A stretch of 48,367 nt of DNA from an uncultured Ruminococcus sp. (GCA_902798365.1 CADBWP010000007.1:60663-109029), one strand, 5' to 3'. Shown: positions 7,004-15,016, numbered from the stretch's first letter. The notes: generated from the sequence alone by a model not told the origin. Numbers and translations are program-made.

Positions 7004-8311
7004 TTATTTGTATTTGTCAATAGTTTCCGAAATCTTTCTGATTATATACGGTCTTATCTCTCCGGCAAGGTAAAGCGAGCCGCAGATGATCACCGCGCCG
7101 TCCTCGGCTTTAGCAAGCTCAAGAGCTTTGTCAAAAGCCCTTTCGGCGCTGTCAAAAGAGGTCGCGTCGGCGCAGGCGGAGGCAAATTTTTGAGCGAGGG
7201 CTTCGGGGGTCATAGCCCTCGGATTGTTGACGGGAACGGTGAACACACGCTCAAACACGCCGTTTAACAGGGCTATGGAGCTGTCAACGTCCTTGTCGGC
7301 GAGCATACCCATTACGCAGGTGATTTTTTTGCCGGGCAAAAACTCCGCTATCGCCTCCTTGAGTGCGGCTATCCCGTTTGGGTTGTGAGCGCCGTCGAGC
7401 AGCACAACGGGGTCTTTGCAAAGCAGCTCGAGCCTCGCGGGGTTCACCGCCTCGGCACAGCCTTTGATGACAGCGCTGTCGGGTATATTCATCGCTCCGC
7501 GTTCCCTGAGCGCGAACACCGCCGCAAGAGCGGTGGCGGCGTTTTCTATCTGGTGAGCGCCTGCAAGCGGCAGGCTGAGTTTCAGCCCGTTCGCCTCAAA
7601 GGTGCTTCCTTCAAGCGAAAGCGAGGCGTTTTGTATGCTGACCGAATCGCTTGTAACAAGTGGGATGTCAAGCTCCTCGGCGGTCGATTTTATGACGCGC
7701 ATGGCTCTCTCGTCCTGACGGGAGCTTACCGCGAACGAGCCGCGCTTTATAATGCCGCATTTCTGCTCCGCAATTTTTTCGATAGTGTCGCCCAAAACTG
7801 CCGTGTGGTCAAGCCCTATTGTCGTGATGACCGAGCACAGGGGAGGGAGGATAACGTTCGTGCAGTCCAGCAGGCCGCCCATGCCCGTTTCGAGCACCAC
7901 AATGTCGCAGTTTTCGTTTGCGTGAATATAAAACTCCAGCGCGTTCACGTACTCAAACTCGGTGATTATTGTTCCCTCGGCGCGAAGCTGCTCAACAACG
8001 GGAAAGGTCTCGCTTACCGCCCGGGCAAGCGTTTCACGGGAGATCATGCGGTTGTTTATCTGTATCCTTTCACGAAAGTCGGTTATGTAGGGCGAGATGA
8101 ACAGACCCGTTTTGTACCCTGCACGCCGCAGCACCGCCGACAGCACGGCACATACGGAGCCCTTGCCGTTGGTGCCTGCAACGTGGATGTATTTTAATTT
8201 GTCCTGGGGATCGCCCAGCCTGCGCAAAAGCTCACGCATGCGGTCAAGCCCCGGGCGCGACCCGAAGGTCAGCAGAGAATGTATTTTTTCCAAAGCGGTT
8301 TCATAGGTCAT
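7004..8311 (-). CDS. folC: Bifunctional dihydrofolate synthase / folylpolyglutamate synthase
   Basis: FolC, 435 residues, adds glutamate to dihydropteroate and then to folates using ATP. The Mur-ligase-type P-loop is HVAGTNGKGSVCA (about residues 43-55). Further family motifs are FISPYITDFRERIQIN, the TGMGGLLDCTN loop, ITTIGLDHTAVLGDT and the C-terminal LLDGAHNPNGIAAL. The ATG at 8311 is chosen because it overlaps the rsmI stop by four bases (ATGA), has AGGGAG upstream, and starts the typical MTYETALEKIHSL N terminus. It is the last gene of the trmN6-rsmI-folC unit. Confidence 0.96.
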   Translation of the reverse strand: MTYETALEKIHSLLTFGSRPGLDRMRELLRRLGDPQDKLKYIHVAGTNGKGSVCAVLSAVLRRAGYKTGLFISPYITDFRERIQINNRMISRETLARAVSETFPVVEQLRAEGTIITEFEYVNALEFYIHANENCDIVVLETGMGGLLDCTNVILPPLCSVITTIGLDHTAVLGDTIEKIAEQKCGIIKRGSFAVSSRQDERAMRVIKSTAEELDIPLVTSDSVSIQNASLSLEGSTFEANGLKLSLPLAGAHQIENAATALAAVFALRERGAMNIPDSAVIKGCAEAVNPARLELLCKDPVVLLDGAHNPNGIAALKEAIAEFLPGKKITCVMGMLADKDVDSSIALLNGVFERVFTVPVNNPRAMTPEALAQKFASACADATSFDSAERAFDKALELAKAEDGAVIICGSLYLAGEIRPYIIRKISETIDKYK

Positions 8312-9132
8312 TTCAGCAGCTCCCTGTATATCTCGTTTTTTCTGCAGCCCGTAAGCGCCGCAGCCTGCTTTGCGGCGTCGGTAGGCTTTGCGCCTTTTTC
8401 GCACAGTTCGGCGGCGATGGCAACCGCCTGTTCAAGCGTGCAGCCCTCTTCCGTCGGTTCGGGCGCACCCTCAAGCACAAGCACTATCTCGCCCTTTATG
8501 CTTCCGTCGCAGTATTTTTGCGCGGCCTCGGCGGTGGTGGTGCGAATGACTTCCTCGTGTATCTTTGTAAGCTCGCGCACTATGCTCAGCCTGCGGTCGC
8601 CGAAATATGAATACAGATCCTTAAGCGTTGCGGGCAGCTTGTGGGGAGCCTCGTAAAAAATCATGGTACGCCGCTCGCCTGCAAGCCCCTGCAGGTGCTC
8701 GCCGCGGCTTTTTTTGTTCACGCTCAAAAAGCCCTCAAAGCAAAATCTGCCGGTTTCAAGCCCCGACACCGCCAGAGCGGAGATCACCGCGCTGGGGCCC
8801 GGTATAACAACGGTCTTTATGCCGCGCAGGGCGCACAGCCTTATCAGATCCTCGCCCGGGTCGGAAATGCACGGCATTCCGGCGTCGGTCACAACGGCGC
8901 AGCTCTCGCCCTGTTCTATCCTGTCGCATATCATCTCGCCGCGCTCGCGCTTGTTGTGTTCATAGTAGCTCACCATCGGCTTTTTTATGCCCAGGTGATT
9001 GAGCAGCTTAAGGGTCACGCGGGTGTCCTCGGCGGCGATAAAATCAACCTCGGCAAGCGTCTGTGCCGCTCTCGGCGACAGGTCGGACAAATTGCCTATC
9101 GGCGTGCCCGTTACATATAAAATTCCGCTCAT
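8308..9132 (-). CDS. rsmI: 16S rRNA (cytidine1402-2'-O)-methyltransferase
   Basis: RsmI, 274 residues, a tetrapyrrole-methylase-fold enzyme that 2'-O-methylates C1402 in the ribosomal decoding centre using S-adenosylmethionine. Family motifs are the N-terminal LYVTGTPIGNLSDLSPRA, FIAAEDTRVTLKLLNHLGI, VVTDAGMPCISDPG and VIPGPSAVISAL. The C-terminal extension with LTGCRKNEIYREL is also typical. The ATG at 9132 lies nine bases after the trmN6 stop, and the end overlaps folC. In Bacillus the same neighbourhood (holB, ricT, trmN6-like yabB, rsmI) is conserved, which supports the call. Confidence 0.96.
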   Translation of the reverse strand: MSGILYVTGTPIGNLSDLSPRAAQTLAEVDFIAAEDTRVTLKLLNHLGIKKPMVSYYEHNKRERGEMICDRIEQGESCAVVTDAGMPCISDPGEDLIRLCALRGIKTVVIPGPSAVISALAVSGLETGRFCFEGFLSVNKKSRGEHLQGLAGERRTMIFYEAPHKLPATLKDLYSYFGDRRLSIVRELTKIHEEVIRTTTAEAAQKYCDGSIKGEIVLVLEGAPEPTEEGCTLEQAVAIAAELCEKGAKPTDAAKQAAALTGCRKNEIYRELLK

Positions 9133-9141
9133 GCTGTCCTC

Positions 9142-9876
9142 TCAGTCTGCGCTTTTGTAGCTGCCGTATATTTTCATCATTTCGGGTGAAAAGTCCCCGT
9201 TTTCGTCCTCGATAAATAAGGTGGGCAAAACGTCCATATATCCGCGTTTGCCGCCCTTTCTGCCCTCAAGCAAAAACAGCTTGGGAGCCTTTGTTTTGCG
9301 CTGCTGCACAAGCCTCAGCCGCTTTGGCTCAACGGAATACCGGCGCATGGCTTCCATTGCGTCGGCAAGCCTTTCGGGGCGCTGGCAAATGCACAGCCTG
9401 CCGCCGAACTGCAAAAGAGCGGACGCCGCCCTGCACACGTCGTCAAGTGTGCACTCCGCCTCGTGACGCGCGATAAGCCTTGCCTGCTCCGGGTTTTTTA
9501 TGCCCGTGCCGCCCTGCTTGTAGGGAGGATTGCACGCCACAACGTCAAAGGCGCCGAGCGGCAGCCTTCCCTTAAGGTCGTTAAGGTCGCAGTTAAGTAT
9601 GTCAAGGCTTTGCTCAAGCCCGTTGTGAGCGCGGCTTTTTTCAATCAGGGCGCAAGCGCCGGGCTGCAGCTCAACCGCAGATACCTTTAGGTTTGGATTG
9701 TTTTTAAGCCAGAGCAGCGGTATGGTGCCGCAGCCCGTGCCCAGATCGGCGCATTTTTTGGCGCCCGGGGGCAGCGAAAAATCCGCTAAAAGAATGGTGT
9801 CGGTGGTAAAGCGGTAGCTGTCCGACACAAATATCTCAATTCCGTTTCCAAGGGGTTCAAGGTGAAGGTTAGTCAT
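9142..9876 (-). CDS. trmN6: tRNA1(Val) (adenine37-N6)-methyltransferase family protein
   Basis: SAM-dependent N6-adenine methyltransferase of the TrmN6/YabB family, 244 residues. The Rossmann core shows the SAM-binding CADLGTGCGTIPLLWL (about residues 36-51) and the N6-amino methyltransferase motif NPPY in FDVVACNPPYKQGG. The start with GNGIEIFVSDSYRFTTDTI is characteristic. The ATG at 9876 has GGAG upstream; an upstream extension lacks support. It is the first gene of an operon with rsmI and folC, driven by the promoter at 9908-9936. Assignment to the exact tRNA target is by family only. Confidence 0.9.
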   Translation of the reverse strand: MTNLHLEPLGNGIEIFVSDSYRFTTDTILLADFSLPPGAKKCADLGTGCGTIPLLWLKNNPNLKVSAVELQPGACALIEKSRAHNGLEQSLDILNCDLNDLKGRLPLGAFDVVACNPPYKQGGTGIKNPEQARLIARHEAECTLDDVCRAASALLQFGGRLCICQRPERLADAMEAMRRYSVEPKRLRLVQQRKTKAPKLFLLEGRKGGKRGYMDVLPTLFIEDENGDFSPEMMKIYGSYKSAD

Positions 9877-9907
9877 GGCTTTTCTCCGTTGTATCAGTCT
9901 GCCTATT

Positions 9908-9936
9908 ATTATACTATACAGCCGACGCCGTGGCAA
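9908..9936 (-). promoter_or_regulatory. Sigma-A promoter for trmN6-rsmI-folC
   Basis: Minus strand TTGCCA (9931-9936) and TATAAT (9908-9913), 17-base spacer. Confidence 0.85.
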
Positions 9937-9971
9937 GAGAAAAATCGGTTGCTCTAAGCTAACCGATAATC

Positions 9972-10001
9972 AAAAAGAGCGGCGAGGGTAACCTCACCGC
10001 C
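9972..10001 (-). terminator. Intrinsic terminator after the ferredoxin gene
   Basis: On the minus strand GCGGTGAGG pairs with CCTCGCCGC across a short loop, with one G-U pair, and is followed by CTTTTT. Confidence 0.85.
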
Positions 10002-10020
10002 CGTGTTTGTTATAACCGAA

Positions 10021-10191
10021 TCAGCCCTCTACGGGTGCTCCTACGGGGCAAACCTCAGCGCATGCGCCGCAGCCTGCGCAGGTGTCAGCGTCGATAACGT
10101 ACTTGCCGTCGCCCTCGGAAATAGCGGAGCAGGGGCACTCGTCAGCGCAAGCGCCGCACATGATGCATTCATCGTTGATAACATATGCCAT
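10021..10191 (-). CDS. 2[4Fe-4S] ferredoxin
   Basis: Small clostridial-type ferredoxin of 56 residues, a soluble low-potential electron carrier. Two cluster motifs are visible: CIMCGACADECP (about residues 9-20) and CAGCGACAEVCP (about 38-49), each CxxCxxCxxxCP, in the usual two-fold symmetric layout separated by ISEGDGKYVIDADT. An additional cysteine directly follows the first motif (CPC). The ATG at 10191 follows a strong AGGAGG with a ten-base gap. The gene stands alone, with its own promoter (10225-10252) and terminator (9972-10001), so it is probably well expressed. The electron partner cannot be told from the context. Confidence 0.95.
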   Translation of the reverse strand: MAYVINDECIMCGACADECPCSAISEGDGKYVIDADTCAGCGACAEVCPVGAPVEG

Positions 10192-10224
10192 GGAAACATG
10201 ACCTCCTTTAATAATTTCAATTAC

Positions 10225-10252
10225 ATTGTAACATATATTTGCGGAAATGCAA
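10225..10252 (-). promoter_or_regulatory. Promoter of the ferredoxin gene
   Basis: Minus strand TTGCAT (10247-10252), 16-base spacer, extended -10 TGTTACAAT with TACAAT at 10225-10230. Confidence 0.8.
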
Positions 10253-10274
10253 GTATTTTGTTTAATTTTTTATT

Positions 10275-10308
10275 TTTATTTGTCTGATTATTTTATTTGT
10301 CTGATTAT
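10275..10308. repeat. 17-bp tandem duplication
   Basis: TTTATTTGTCTGATTAT occurs twice back to back in the AT-rich gap between the ferredoxin promoter and the broken gene. Confidence 0.85.
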
Positions 10309-10344
10309 TTGTTGCGGGGAATTGCCGGATCACGCCTGCGCGTT

Positions 10345-10608
10345 TTAATCCCGGTCTATTTCATCAATGCCGACAGTTTCCGGGTCTGCCTCTGCGGATT
10401 CAAGCTCCTTGCGTTCCTGCGGGGTAAGCTTGGTGAAATCGGGATCCCATGCGAGCACAAGCTTTTTAAGGCAATACCGCATAATTCAGGTGTACGGATT
10501 GCGCAGCAAGATTTTTCGTCAGGTTGAACAAATAAATCGAGGTAAGGCTGACGCCTTGCCGATATCGTATGCAAGATTTTGGCCTTGCTCGGGTAACATA
10601 TCGATCAT
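10345..10608 (-). pseudogene. Small gene interrupted by a repeat fragment
   Basis: Minus-strand remnant. The N-terminal part (ISAEMIDMLPEQGQNLAYD) ends at 10563; after the 97-base repeat copy the frame resumes as KKLVLAWDPDFTKLTPQERK and runs to a TAA at 10345. Joined, these give a compact acidic protein of about 60 residues. From memory this resembles a family of short clostridial proteins, often annotated as antitoxin-like or hypothetical, with an LAWDPDFTK core; I would not assign a function. The insert length (97) shifts the frame and brings stops, so the gene should be inactive. The first ATG is at 10608, but coding similarity (ISAE) appears to begin upstream, overlapping the end of ricT. 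Confidence 0.65.
10466..10562. repeat. Partial second copy of the palindromic element
   Basis: The 97 bases are identical to 819-915. They include the left terminal repeat TTAAGGCAATACCGCA and the internal hairpin GGTAAGGC/GCCTTGCC but lack the right arm and right terminal repeat present in the first copy. The copy lies within the coding frame of a small gene. Confidence 0.9.
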
Positions 10609-10616
10609 TTCCGCGC

Positions 10617-11483
10617 TTATTCCAGACCGCTCAGCTGTTCAAGCTCCTTTTTGTTTACCTTGATGTATCCGTCCTTTACAAGCTTGCATTGGCGCACCTT
10701 AAACAGCTTCGGAGCTACGTCGGCGGGGGCGTTGTCGAGCTTTACCTTAAGCGTGCGCGCGATAAGGTTGTTTTCAACAACCAGACCCTTGCCCTCGGGC
10801 GTGTTGACTATTGCGCCCACCTTGGGCGTGTGCTTAAGCAGGTCGGTGTATGCCTCCTGCTCATACTTAAGGCAGCACATAAGCCTGCCGCAGGTACCCG
10901 AGATCTTGACAGGAGACAGCGACAGTCCCTGCTCCTTTGCCATTTTGATGGACACGGGCTGAAACTCACCCATAAAGCCGTTGCAGCAGAACGGTCTGCC
11001 GCAAACTCCCAGTCCGCCAAGCATTTTTGCCTCATCGCGCACGCCTATCTGCCTAAGCTCTATGCGTGTGCGGAACACCGAGGCAAGATCCTTTACCAGC
11101 GCGCGAAAATCCACCCTGCCGTCGGCGGTGAAGTAGAAGATTATCTTGCTGTTGTCAAAGGTGTATTCAACGTTGACAAGCTTCATTTCAAGACCGTGGT
11201 TTTTTATCTTCTGCTCGCATATCTTGCGCGCATCCTTTTCCTTGATGTGGTTTTCCGCCACATGGTTAAGATCCTGCTCGGTGGCTATTCTTATAAGAGG
11301 CTTAAGCGGATGGCTGAGATCCTCGTCCTTTATTTTTTTGTTTGCCATGGCGACTTCGCCGCATTCCAAACCGCGGGCGGTTTCAACTATAACCATGTCG
11401 CCCGTGTTGAGCTTGTTTTTCAGCGGGTCAAAGTAATAAACCTTGCCAACCTCTTTGAATCTTACTCCTATTACCTCTGCCAT
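10617..11483 (-). CDS. ricT: PSP1 domain protein RicT (YaaT)
   Basis: RicT/YaaT, 288 residues, PSP1 family. In Bacillus it works with RicA and RicF as a complex that carries Fe-S clusters, promotes RNase Y-dependent mRNA processing and helps the sporulation phosphorelay. The conserved cysteine cluster is seen as GVCGRPFCCNGFM and GTCGRLMCCLKYEQE (about residues 154-195), and the N-terminal start MAEVIGVRFKEVGKVYYFDP is typical. The ATG at 11483 has AGGAGG upstream and overlaps the end of holB by 13 bases. The 3' end abuts the broken gene at 10345-10608. Confidence 0.93.
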   Translation of the reverse strand: MAEVIGVRFKEVGKVYYFDPLKNKLNTGDMVIVETARGLECGEVAMANKKIKDEDLSHPLKPLIRIATEQDLNHVAENHIKEKDARKICEQKIKNHGLEMKLVNVEYTFDNSKIIFYFTADGRVDFRALVKDLASVFRTRIELRQIGVRDEAKMLGGLGVCGRPFCCNGFMGEFQPVSIKMAKEQGLSLSPVKISGTCGRLMCCLKYEQEAYTDLLKHTPKVGAIVNTPEGKGLVVENNLIARTLKVKLDNAPADVAPKLFKVRQCKLVKDGYIKVNKKELEQLSGLE

Positions 11484-12343
11484 GTTATCCTCCTGAGCTC
11501 TCCGCACATCTGTGTGCAAAGAAGATTGATGTTGCAATTTTGCCTGATGTTGTCTTCGCAGCTGCCGCACAGCTCGATCATCTTTATCAGCTTTGCCCGT
11601 GTAAGCCTCGCGGCAAGACGCCCGGCAAGCTCCTTTTCGCCCGTTGGTTCGCCGCCGCACAGAGTTACCAGCGCGTCGCGCAAAATGCCTTCAAGGGCGG
11701 CAAGCGTCTCTGCGGCAAGCTCCTTGTCTTTTAAGGCATACAGCGATTTCAAAAGCGGATATTCCGTCGCCGCTATAATGCCCTCCGCTATCTGCGCCGC
11801 TGTCTGAGCCGCCGTTTCGCCGATCGCCCGTCCGCCTCCGGCGCGTATCATCGTGCAGCGCGACAGCACGGTAGGCAAAAACCGCTGCGACCGCTCGCAA
11901 AGCAGCAAAAAGCTGACGTTGCGCGGCGGTTCCTCCAACAGCTTTAAAAAAGCGTTTTGAACAATGGGCGACATTCGCACGTCGGCTCGTTCAAAAACAT
12001 ACACCTTGGCGTCGGCGTCGTTTGGCTTTATCTGCGCGTCGGTTATCCACTCGCGCACCTGCTCAATCGAATAAGAGTCGGATTTATGCTTTTTGTCGGG
12101 CTTTGCATAGCTTATGTCGGCGTGGGCTTTGCTTTTTGCGTTGCGGCAGTTTTTACATTCTCCGCAGGGGCGTTCGCCGTCCGATGTGCATACCGAGTAC
12201 ATCGACAGCAGCACGGCGATCTCTGCGGCTGTATCCTCGCTTTGGCTCTCTATAATAACGGCGTGGGGCAGCCGCCCGCCGCGGTCGAGCCGCTCAAGCA
12301 GCGCCGCCGTTTTTTCGTCAAATTCAAATCCGTTTGTGTTCAC
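11471..12343 (-). CDS. holB: DNA polymerase III delta-prime subunit
   Basis: Clamp-loader delta-prime subunit, 290 residues, the non-ATPase wrench of the replication clamp loader. AAA+-fold traits: the zinc-binding cysteines in CTSDGERPCGECKNCRNA (about residues 51-67), VYVFERADVRMSPIVQNAFL and LKLLEEPP (the sensor-1-proximal helix), and LPTVLSRC with the SRC motif. A Walker A lysine is absent, as expected for delta-prime. It uses a GTG start at 12343 with AGGTAA upstream, six bases after the metallophosphoesterase stop. The position next to ricT matches the Bacillus order. Confidence 0.92.
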   Translation of the reverse strand: MNTNGFEFDEKTAALLERLDRGGRLPHAVIIESQSEDTAAEIAVLLSMYSVCTSDGERPCGECKNCRNAKSKAHADISYAKPDKKHKSDSYSIEQVREWITDAQIKPNDADAKVYVFERADVRMSPIVQNAFLKLLEEPPRNVSFLLLCERSQRFLPTVLSRCTMIRAGGGRAIGETAAQTAAQIAEGIIAATEYPLLKSLYALKDKELAAETLAALEGILRDALVTLCGGEPTGEKELAGRLAARLTRAKLIKMIELCGSCEDNIRQNCNINLLCTQMCGELRRITWQR

Positions 12344-12349
12344 GGCGCG

Positions 12350-12826
12350 TTACCTGCCGTTAAGGCGGACTATATTGGTGACTATGCCGCCGCTTTCGGT
12401 GATGTCTATATAACCGTAGCTCGCTGTGTAGCCGCAGCAGGAGCCCGGGTTCATCATGTACAGACCGTCGTGATAGTCGGTCATGGCCTGATGAGTGTGA
12501 CCGAAAAGCAGAATGTCGGCGTTCTCCTCGCGCGCGGCATACTCCATGCGCTCGGTGGTGAACTTGGCGTTGTACAGGTGCCCGTGGGTCACAAAAATGC
12601 GCTTTCCGCACACCTCAACTATCTCCCTGCCGGGCAGCTTGCTTGTCCAGTCGCAGTTGCCGCACACGCCGACCACCTGTTTGTCCGTCACGTTTTCTTT
12701 AAGATATTTATACTGCTCGTTTCCGTCGCCGCAATGGATTATAAGCTCCGCCTGCGGCTGGGCGTTGAGCGCCTGCATAAGGGAGTGAAAATCGCCGTGT
12801 GTGTCCGAAACAACCAAAATACGCAT
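12350..12826 (-). CDS. YfcE/MJ0936-type metallophosphoesterase
   Basis: Calcineurin-like phosphodiesterase of 158 residues. Metal-binding motifs in order: SDTHGD (residues 7-12), HCGDGNE, GNCD, FVTHGHLYN and FGHTHQA (about 109-115), with NPGSCCG closing the fold. Members cleave phosphodiesters in vitro with manganese; the natural substrate is unknown. It is first in a unit with holB and ricT. The promoter lies in the 60-base gap to the divergent small gene at 12887, but no clear hexamer pair was found. Confidence 0.9.
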   Translation of the reverse strand: MRILVVSDTHGDFHSLMQALNAQPQAELIIHCGDGNEQYKYLKENVTDKQVVGVCGNCDWTSKLPGREIVEVCGKRIFVTHGHLYNAKFTTERMEYAAREENADILLFGHTHQAMTDYHDGLYMMNPGSCCGYTASYGYIDITESGGIVTNIVRLNGR

Positions 12827-12886
12827 GATTTTTAAAACTCCGTTCTATTTTTATACCTCTTGCATATTATATGTTGAGGTGGTTTT

Positions 12887-13120
12887 ATGGCCGATAATGT
12901 CAACAAGCTTTACGAAAGCCTGTCAAAGCAGCTCAACATGCCGCCGGGGCAGATAAAATCAGCCGCGTCAGAAGGCAATGCCGAGGCGCTGCTTAAAAAC
13001 GCAGACCCCGACGCCGCAAAGCGCGTAAGCGAGGTGCTGAGCGACCCCGAAAAAACAAAAAGGCTGCTTGAAAGCCCGCAGGCGCAGGCTTTGATGAAGC
13101 TGTTGAATAATAAAGGATGA
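12887..13120 (+). CDS. Small protein of unknown function, first of a three-gene module
   Basis: 77-residue soluble protein, mostly helical, charged, without signal peptide or membrane segment. I do not recognise a named family. A C-terminal pattern (VLSDPEKTKRLLESPQAQALMKLL) is partly echoed in the next gene (IMSDPEAMKQVQSLSRQLG), so the two may be paralogous or interact. GAGGTGG precedes the ATG. The next gene starts six bases after the stop and the third follows after 11 bases, so the three are surely cotranscribed. It diverges from the metallophosphoesterase-holB-ricT unit. Confidence 0.75.
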   Translation: MADNVNKLYESLSKQLNMPPGQIKSAASEGNAEALLKNADPDAAKRVSEVLSDPEKTKRLLESPQAQALMKLLNNKG

Positions 13121-13126
13121 CGATAT

Positions 13127-13462
13127 ATGTCCGAGATACAAGACGCTCTCAGCCGGATAATGAGCGACCCCGAGGCGATGAAGCAGGTGCAGAGCCTCTC
13201 GCGCCAGCTCGGTCTTTCGGGCGCTCAGCCCGAGCCCGAGGCTCCTGCCGCGCCCGGTGACAGCGGCGAAATGCTATCTGCAATAACAAGGCTCGCGCCG
13301 CTTATGAGCAAGGCTGCTCCCAATGACGAGACCACTGCTCTGCTCAACGCGCTTGCGCCGTTTTTAAGCGGCGAAAAGCTGAAAAGGCTTCAACACGCCC
13401 AAAGGCTGATGCGGCTTATCCGCATGATACCGCTGCTTAAGGACAGCGGACTGTTTTTGTAA
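13127..13462 (+). CDS. Small protein of unknown function, second of the module
   Basis: 111 residues. The N terminus has the SDPEAMKQVQSL helix shared with the preceding protein, followed by a Pro/Ala/Glu linker (about residues 35-48), then a helical C-terminal half ending in basic and hydrophobic residues (RLMRLIRMIPLLKDSGLFL). This tail could associate with a membrane but is short. No catalytic motif is seen. It has no gap to its neighbours that would allow separate expression. Confidence 0.75.
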   Translation: MSEIQDALSRIMSDPEAMKQVQSLSRQLGLSGAQPEPEAPAAPGDSGEMLSAITRLAPLMSKAAPNDETTALLNALAPFLSGEKLKRLQHAQRLMRLIRMIPLLKDSGLFL

Positions 13463-13473
13463 AGAGGTGACCC

Positions 13474-13758
13474 ATGCCCGGCTTTGAGGAGGAGGCGCTT
13501 GAACGCGCCCGTCAGATGTCGCACAACAGACAGCGCCAAAGGCGCGAGGAACAGCCAAAGCCCGAGCCAAAGCCCGAGCCGCCCGTGCCCGAGCCGAAAC
13601 CTGAGTCGCCGAAGCCGACGCCCAAGCCCGCGCAGGGTGTGCTGCAAACCCTTTTAAAGGACAAGGAAAGCGGACTTATTATGCTGCTGCTTTTGATCCT
13701 GATGGACGAAAGCAACGACCCGTCCTTGCTGTTCGCGCTGATGTATCTGCTTATTTAG
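13474..13758 (+). CDS. Small proline-rich protein with hydrophobic C terminus, third of the module
   Basis: 94 residues in three parts: a charged N-terminal helix (EEEALERARQMSHNRQRQRR), a proline/lysine/glutamate-rich linker with PEPKPEP-type repeats (about residues 27-54), and a hydrophobic C-terminal end (IMLLLLILMDE ... LLFALMYLLI) that may insert in the membrane. There is no signal peptide, so the topology would be tail-anchored. AGAGGTG precedes the ATG. The composition suggests a small membrane adaptor, but this is inference; no family was recognised. Confidence 0.75.
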   Translation: MPGFEEEALERARQMSHNRQRQRREEQPKPEPKPEPPVPEPKPESPKPTPKPAQGVLQTLLKDKESGLIMLLLLILMDESNDPSLLFALMYLLI

Positions 13759-13787
13759 GGGCAGATGGGATTTATCTTATCTGTCCC
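13758..13787. terminator. Hairpin between convergent transcripts
   Basis: GGGGCAGAT (13758-13766) pairs with ATCTGTCCC (13779-13787) with one G-U pair, at the junction of the small-gene module and proA. There is no clear T run, so termination is only suggested. Confidence 0.45.
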
Positions 13788-15016
13788 TCGCCCTTGATAA
13801 TATACTTGCTGCTAACAAGCTCGCCCAAGCCCATGGGGCCTCTGGCGTGAAGCTTCTGGGTGGAAATGCCTATCTCTGCGCCGAGCCCGAACTCACCGCC
13901 GTCGGTAAAGCGCGTTGAGGCGTTTACATACACGGCAGCAGAATCCACACAGGCGGTGAACTTGTTCGCCGCGGAGTAATCGCTCGTTATTATGCACTCG
14001 CTGTGACCCGTGCTGTATTTTGCGATGTGGTCAAGCGCGTCGTCAAGACTGTCAACCACCTTAACGGCAAGGATATAGTCCAAAAATTCTATCTCATAGT
14101 CGCGCTCTGTGGCGGGAACTACGCAGTCGCCCAGAATGGCGCGCGTTTTTTCGCAGCCGCGAAGCTCAACGTTCTTTTTGTCAAGCTCTGCTTTTATTGC
14201 GGGCAAAGCCTTTTCGGCAGCGTCCTTGTGGACAAGCACGGTCTCAAGGGCGTTGCACACCGAGGGGCGCGAGGTTTTGCCGTTGAATACTATATTTTTT
14301 GCCATGTCAATGTCGGCGCTTTTATCCACATAAAGGTGGCAGTTGCCCACGCCGGTCTCAATAACGGGTACCTTTGCGTTTGCCACAACGCTTTTTATAA
14401 GTCCCGCGCCGCCCCTGGGGATAAGCACGTCAAGATATTCCGAAAGCTGCATAAGCTCCGTGGCGCTCTGACGGGTGGTGTCGGTCACAAGCCCGATGCA
14501 GTTGCGCGGAACCCCTGCGGCTTCAATCGCGTCGCGCATTATGCCGGCAATGGCGGTGTTGGAGTTTATCGCTTCCTTGCCGCCGCGCAGGATGACCGCG
14601 CTGCCTGCCTTAAGGCACAGCGCCGCCGCGTCCGAGGTCACGTTGGGGCGCGCCTCGTAAATTATGCCGATAACGCCCATGGGTACGGTGATTTTTTCGA
14701 TTTGCAGACCGTTTTTCAGCGTTCTGCCGTCAAGTATTTTGCCGATGGGGTCGGGCTGCGCGGCAACCTGCCGCACACCTTCCGCCATGCCCTCTATGCG
14801 TGCCTTGTCAAGTCTGAGGCGGTCAAGCAGAGAGTCGGTCAGTCCGGCAGCCCTGCCGTTTTCGATGTCGGTGTCGTTTGCTTTGATTATTTCGTCCGCG
14901 TGGTCGGTAAGAGCCGTTGCTATCGCCAGCAATGCCTCGTCCTTTTTGGCTCCGGCGGTCATCAAAAATCTTGCCGCCTGCTTTGCAGCGGCGCCCATTG
15001 TTTCAAGCGTTGTCAT
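13772..15016 (-). CDS. proA: Gamma-glutamyl phosphate reductase
   Basis: ProA, 414 residues, the NADPH-dependent second step of proline synthesis, giving glutamate semialdehyde. Aldehyde-dehydrogenase-like motifs: VPMGVIGIIYEARPNVTSDA, SAVILRGGKEA, LIPRGGAGLI, and the catalytic cysteine in TSRPSVCNALET (about residue 255), followed by GGEFGLGAEIGISTQKLHARGP cut here to its sense: the usual C-terminal signature. Full length. It lies 18 bases after proB in a two-gene operon under the promoter at 15857-15885. Confidence 0.97.
   Translation of the reverse strand: MTTLETMGAAAKQAARFLMTAGAKKDEALLAIATALTDHADEIIKANDTDIENGRAAGLTDSLLDRLRLDKARIEGMAEGVRQVAAQPDPIGKILDGRTLKNGLQIEKITVPMGVIGIIYEARPNVTSDAAALCLKAGSAVILRGGKEAINSNTAIAGIMRDAIEAAGVPRNCIGLVTDTTRQSATELMQLSEYLDVLIPRGGAGLIKSVVANAKVPVIETGVGNCHLYVDKSADIDMAKNIVFNGKTSRPSVCNALETVLVHKDAAEKALPAIKAELDKKNVELRGCEKTRAILGDCVVPATERDYEIEFLDYILAVKVVDSLDDALDHIAKYSTGHSECIITSDYSAANKFTACVDSAAVYVNASTRFTDGGEFGLGAEIGISTQKLHARGPMGLGELVSSKYIIKGEGQIR

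Noticed and set aside
10003-10287. Plus-strand frame of 94 codons over the ferredoxin region
   Set aside because: The minus strand gives a perfect two-cluster ferredoxin with promoter, AGGAGG and terminator.
10356-10574. Minus-strand frame through the repeat copy (contains PYLDLFVQPDEKSC)
   Set aside because: The same peptide arises from the copy at 819-915; it is translation of a non-coding repeat and is out of frame with the surrounding broken gene.
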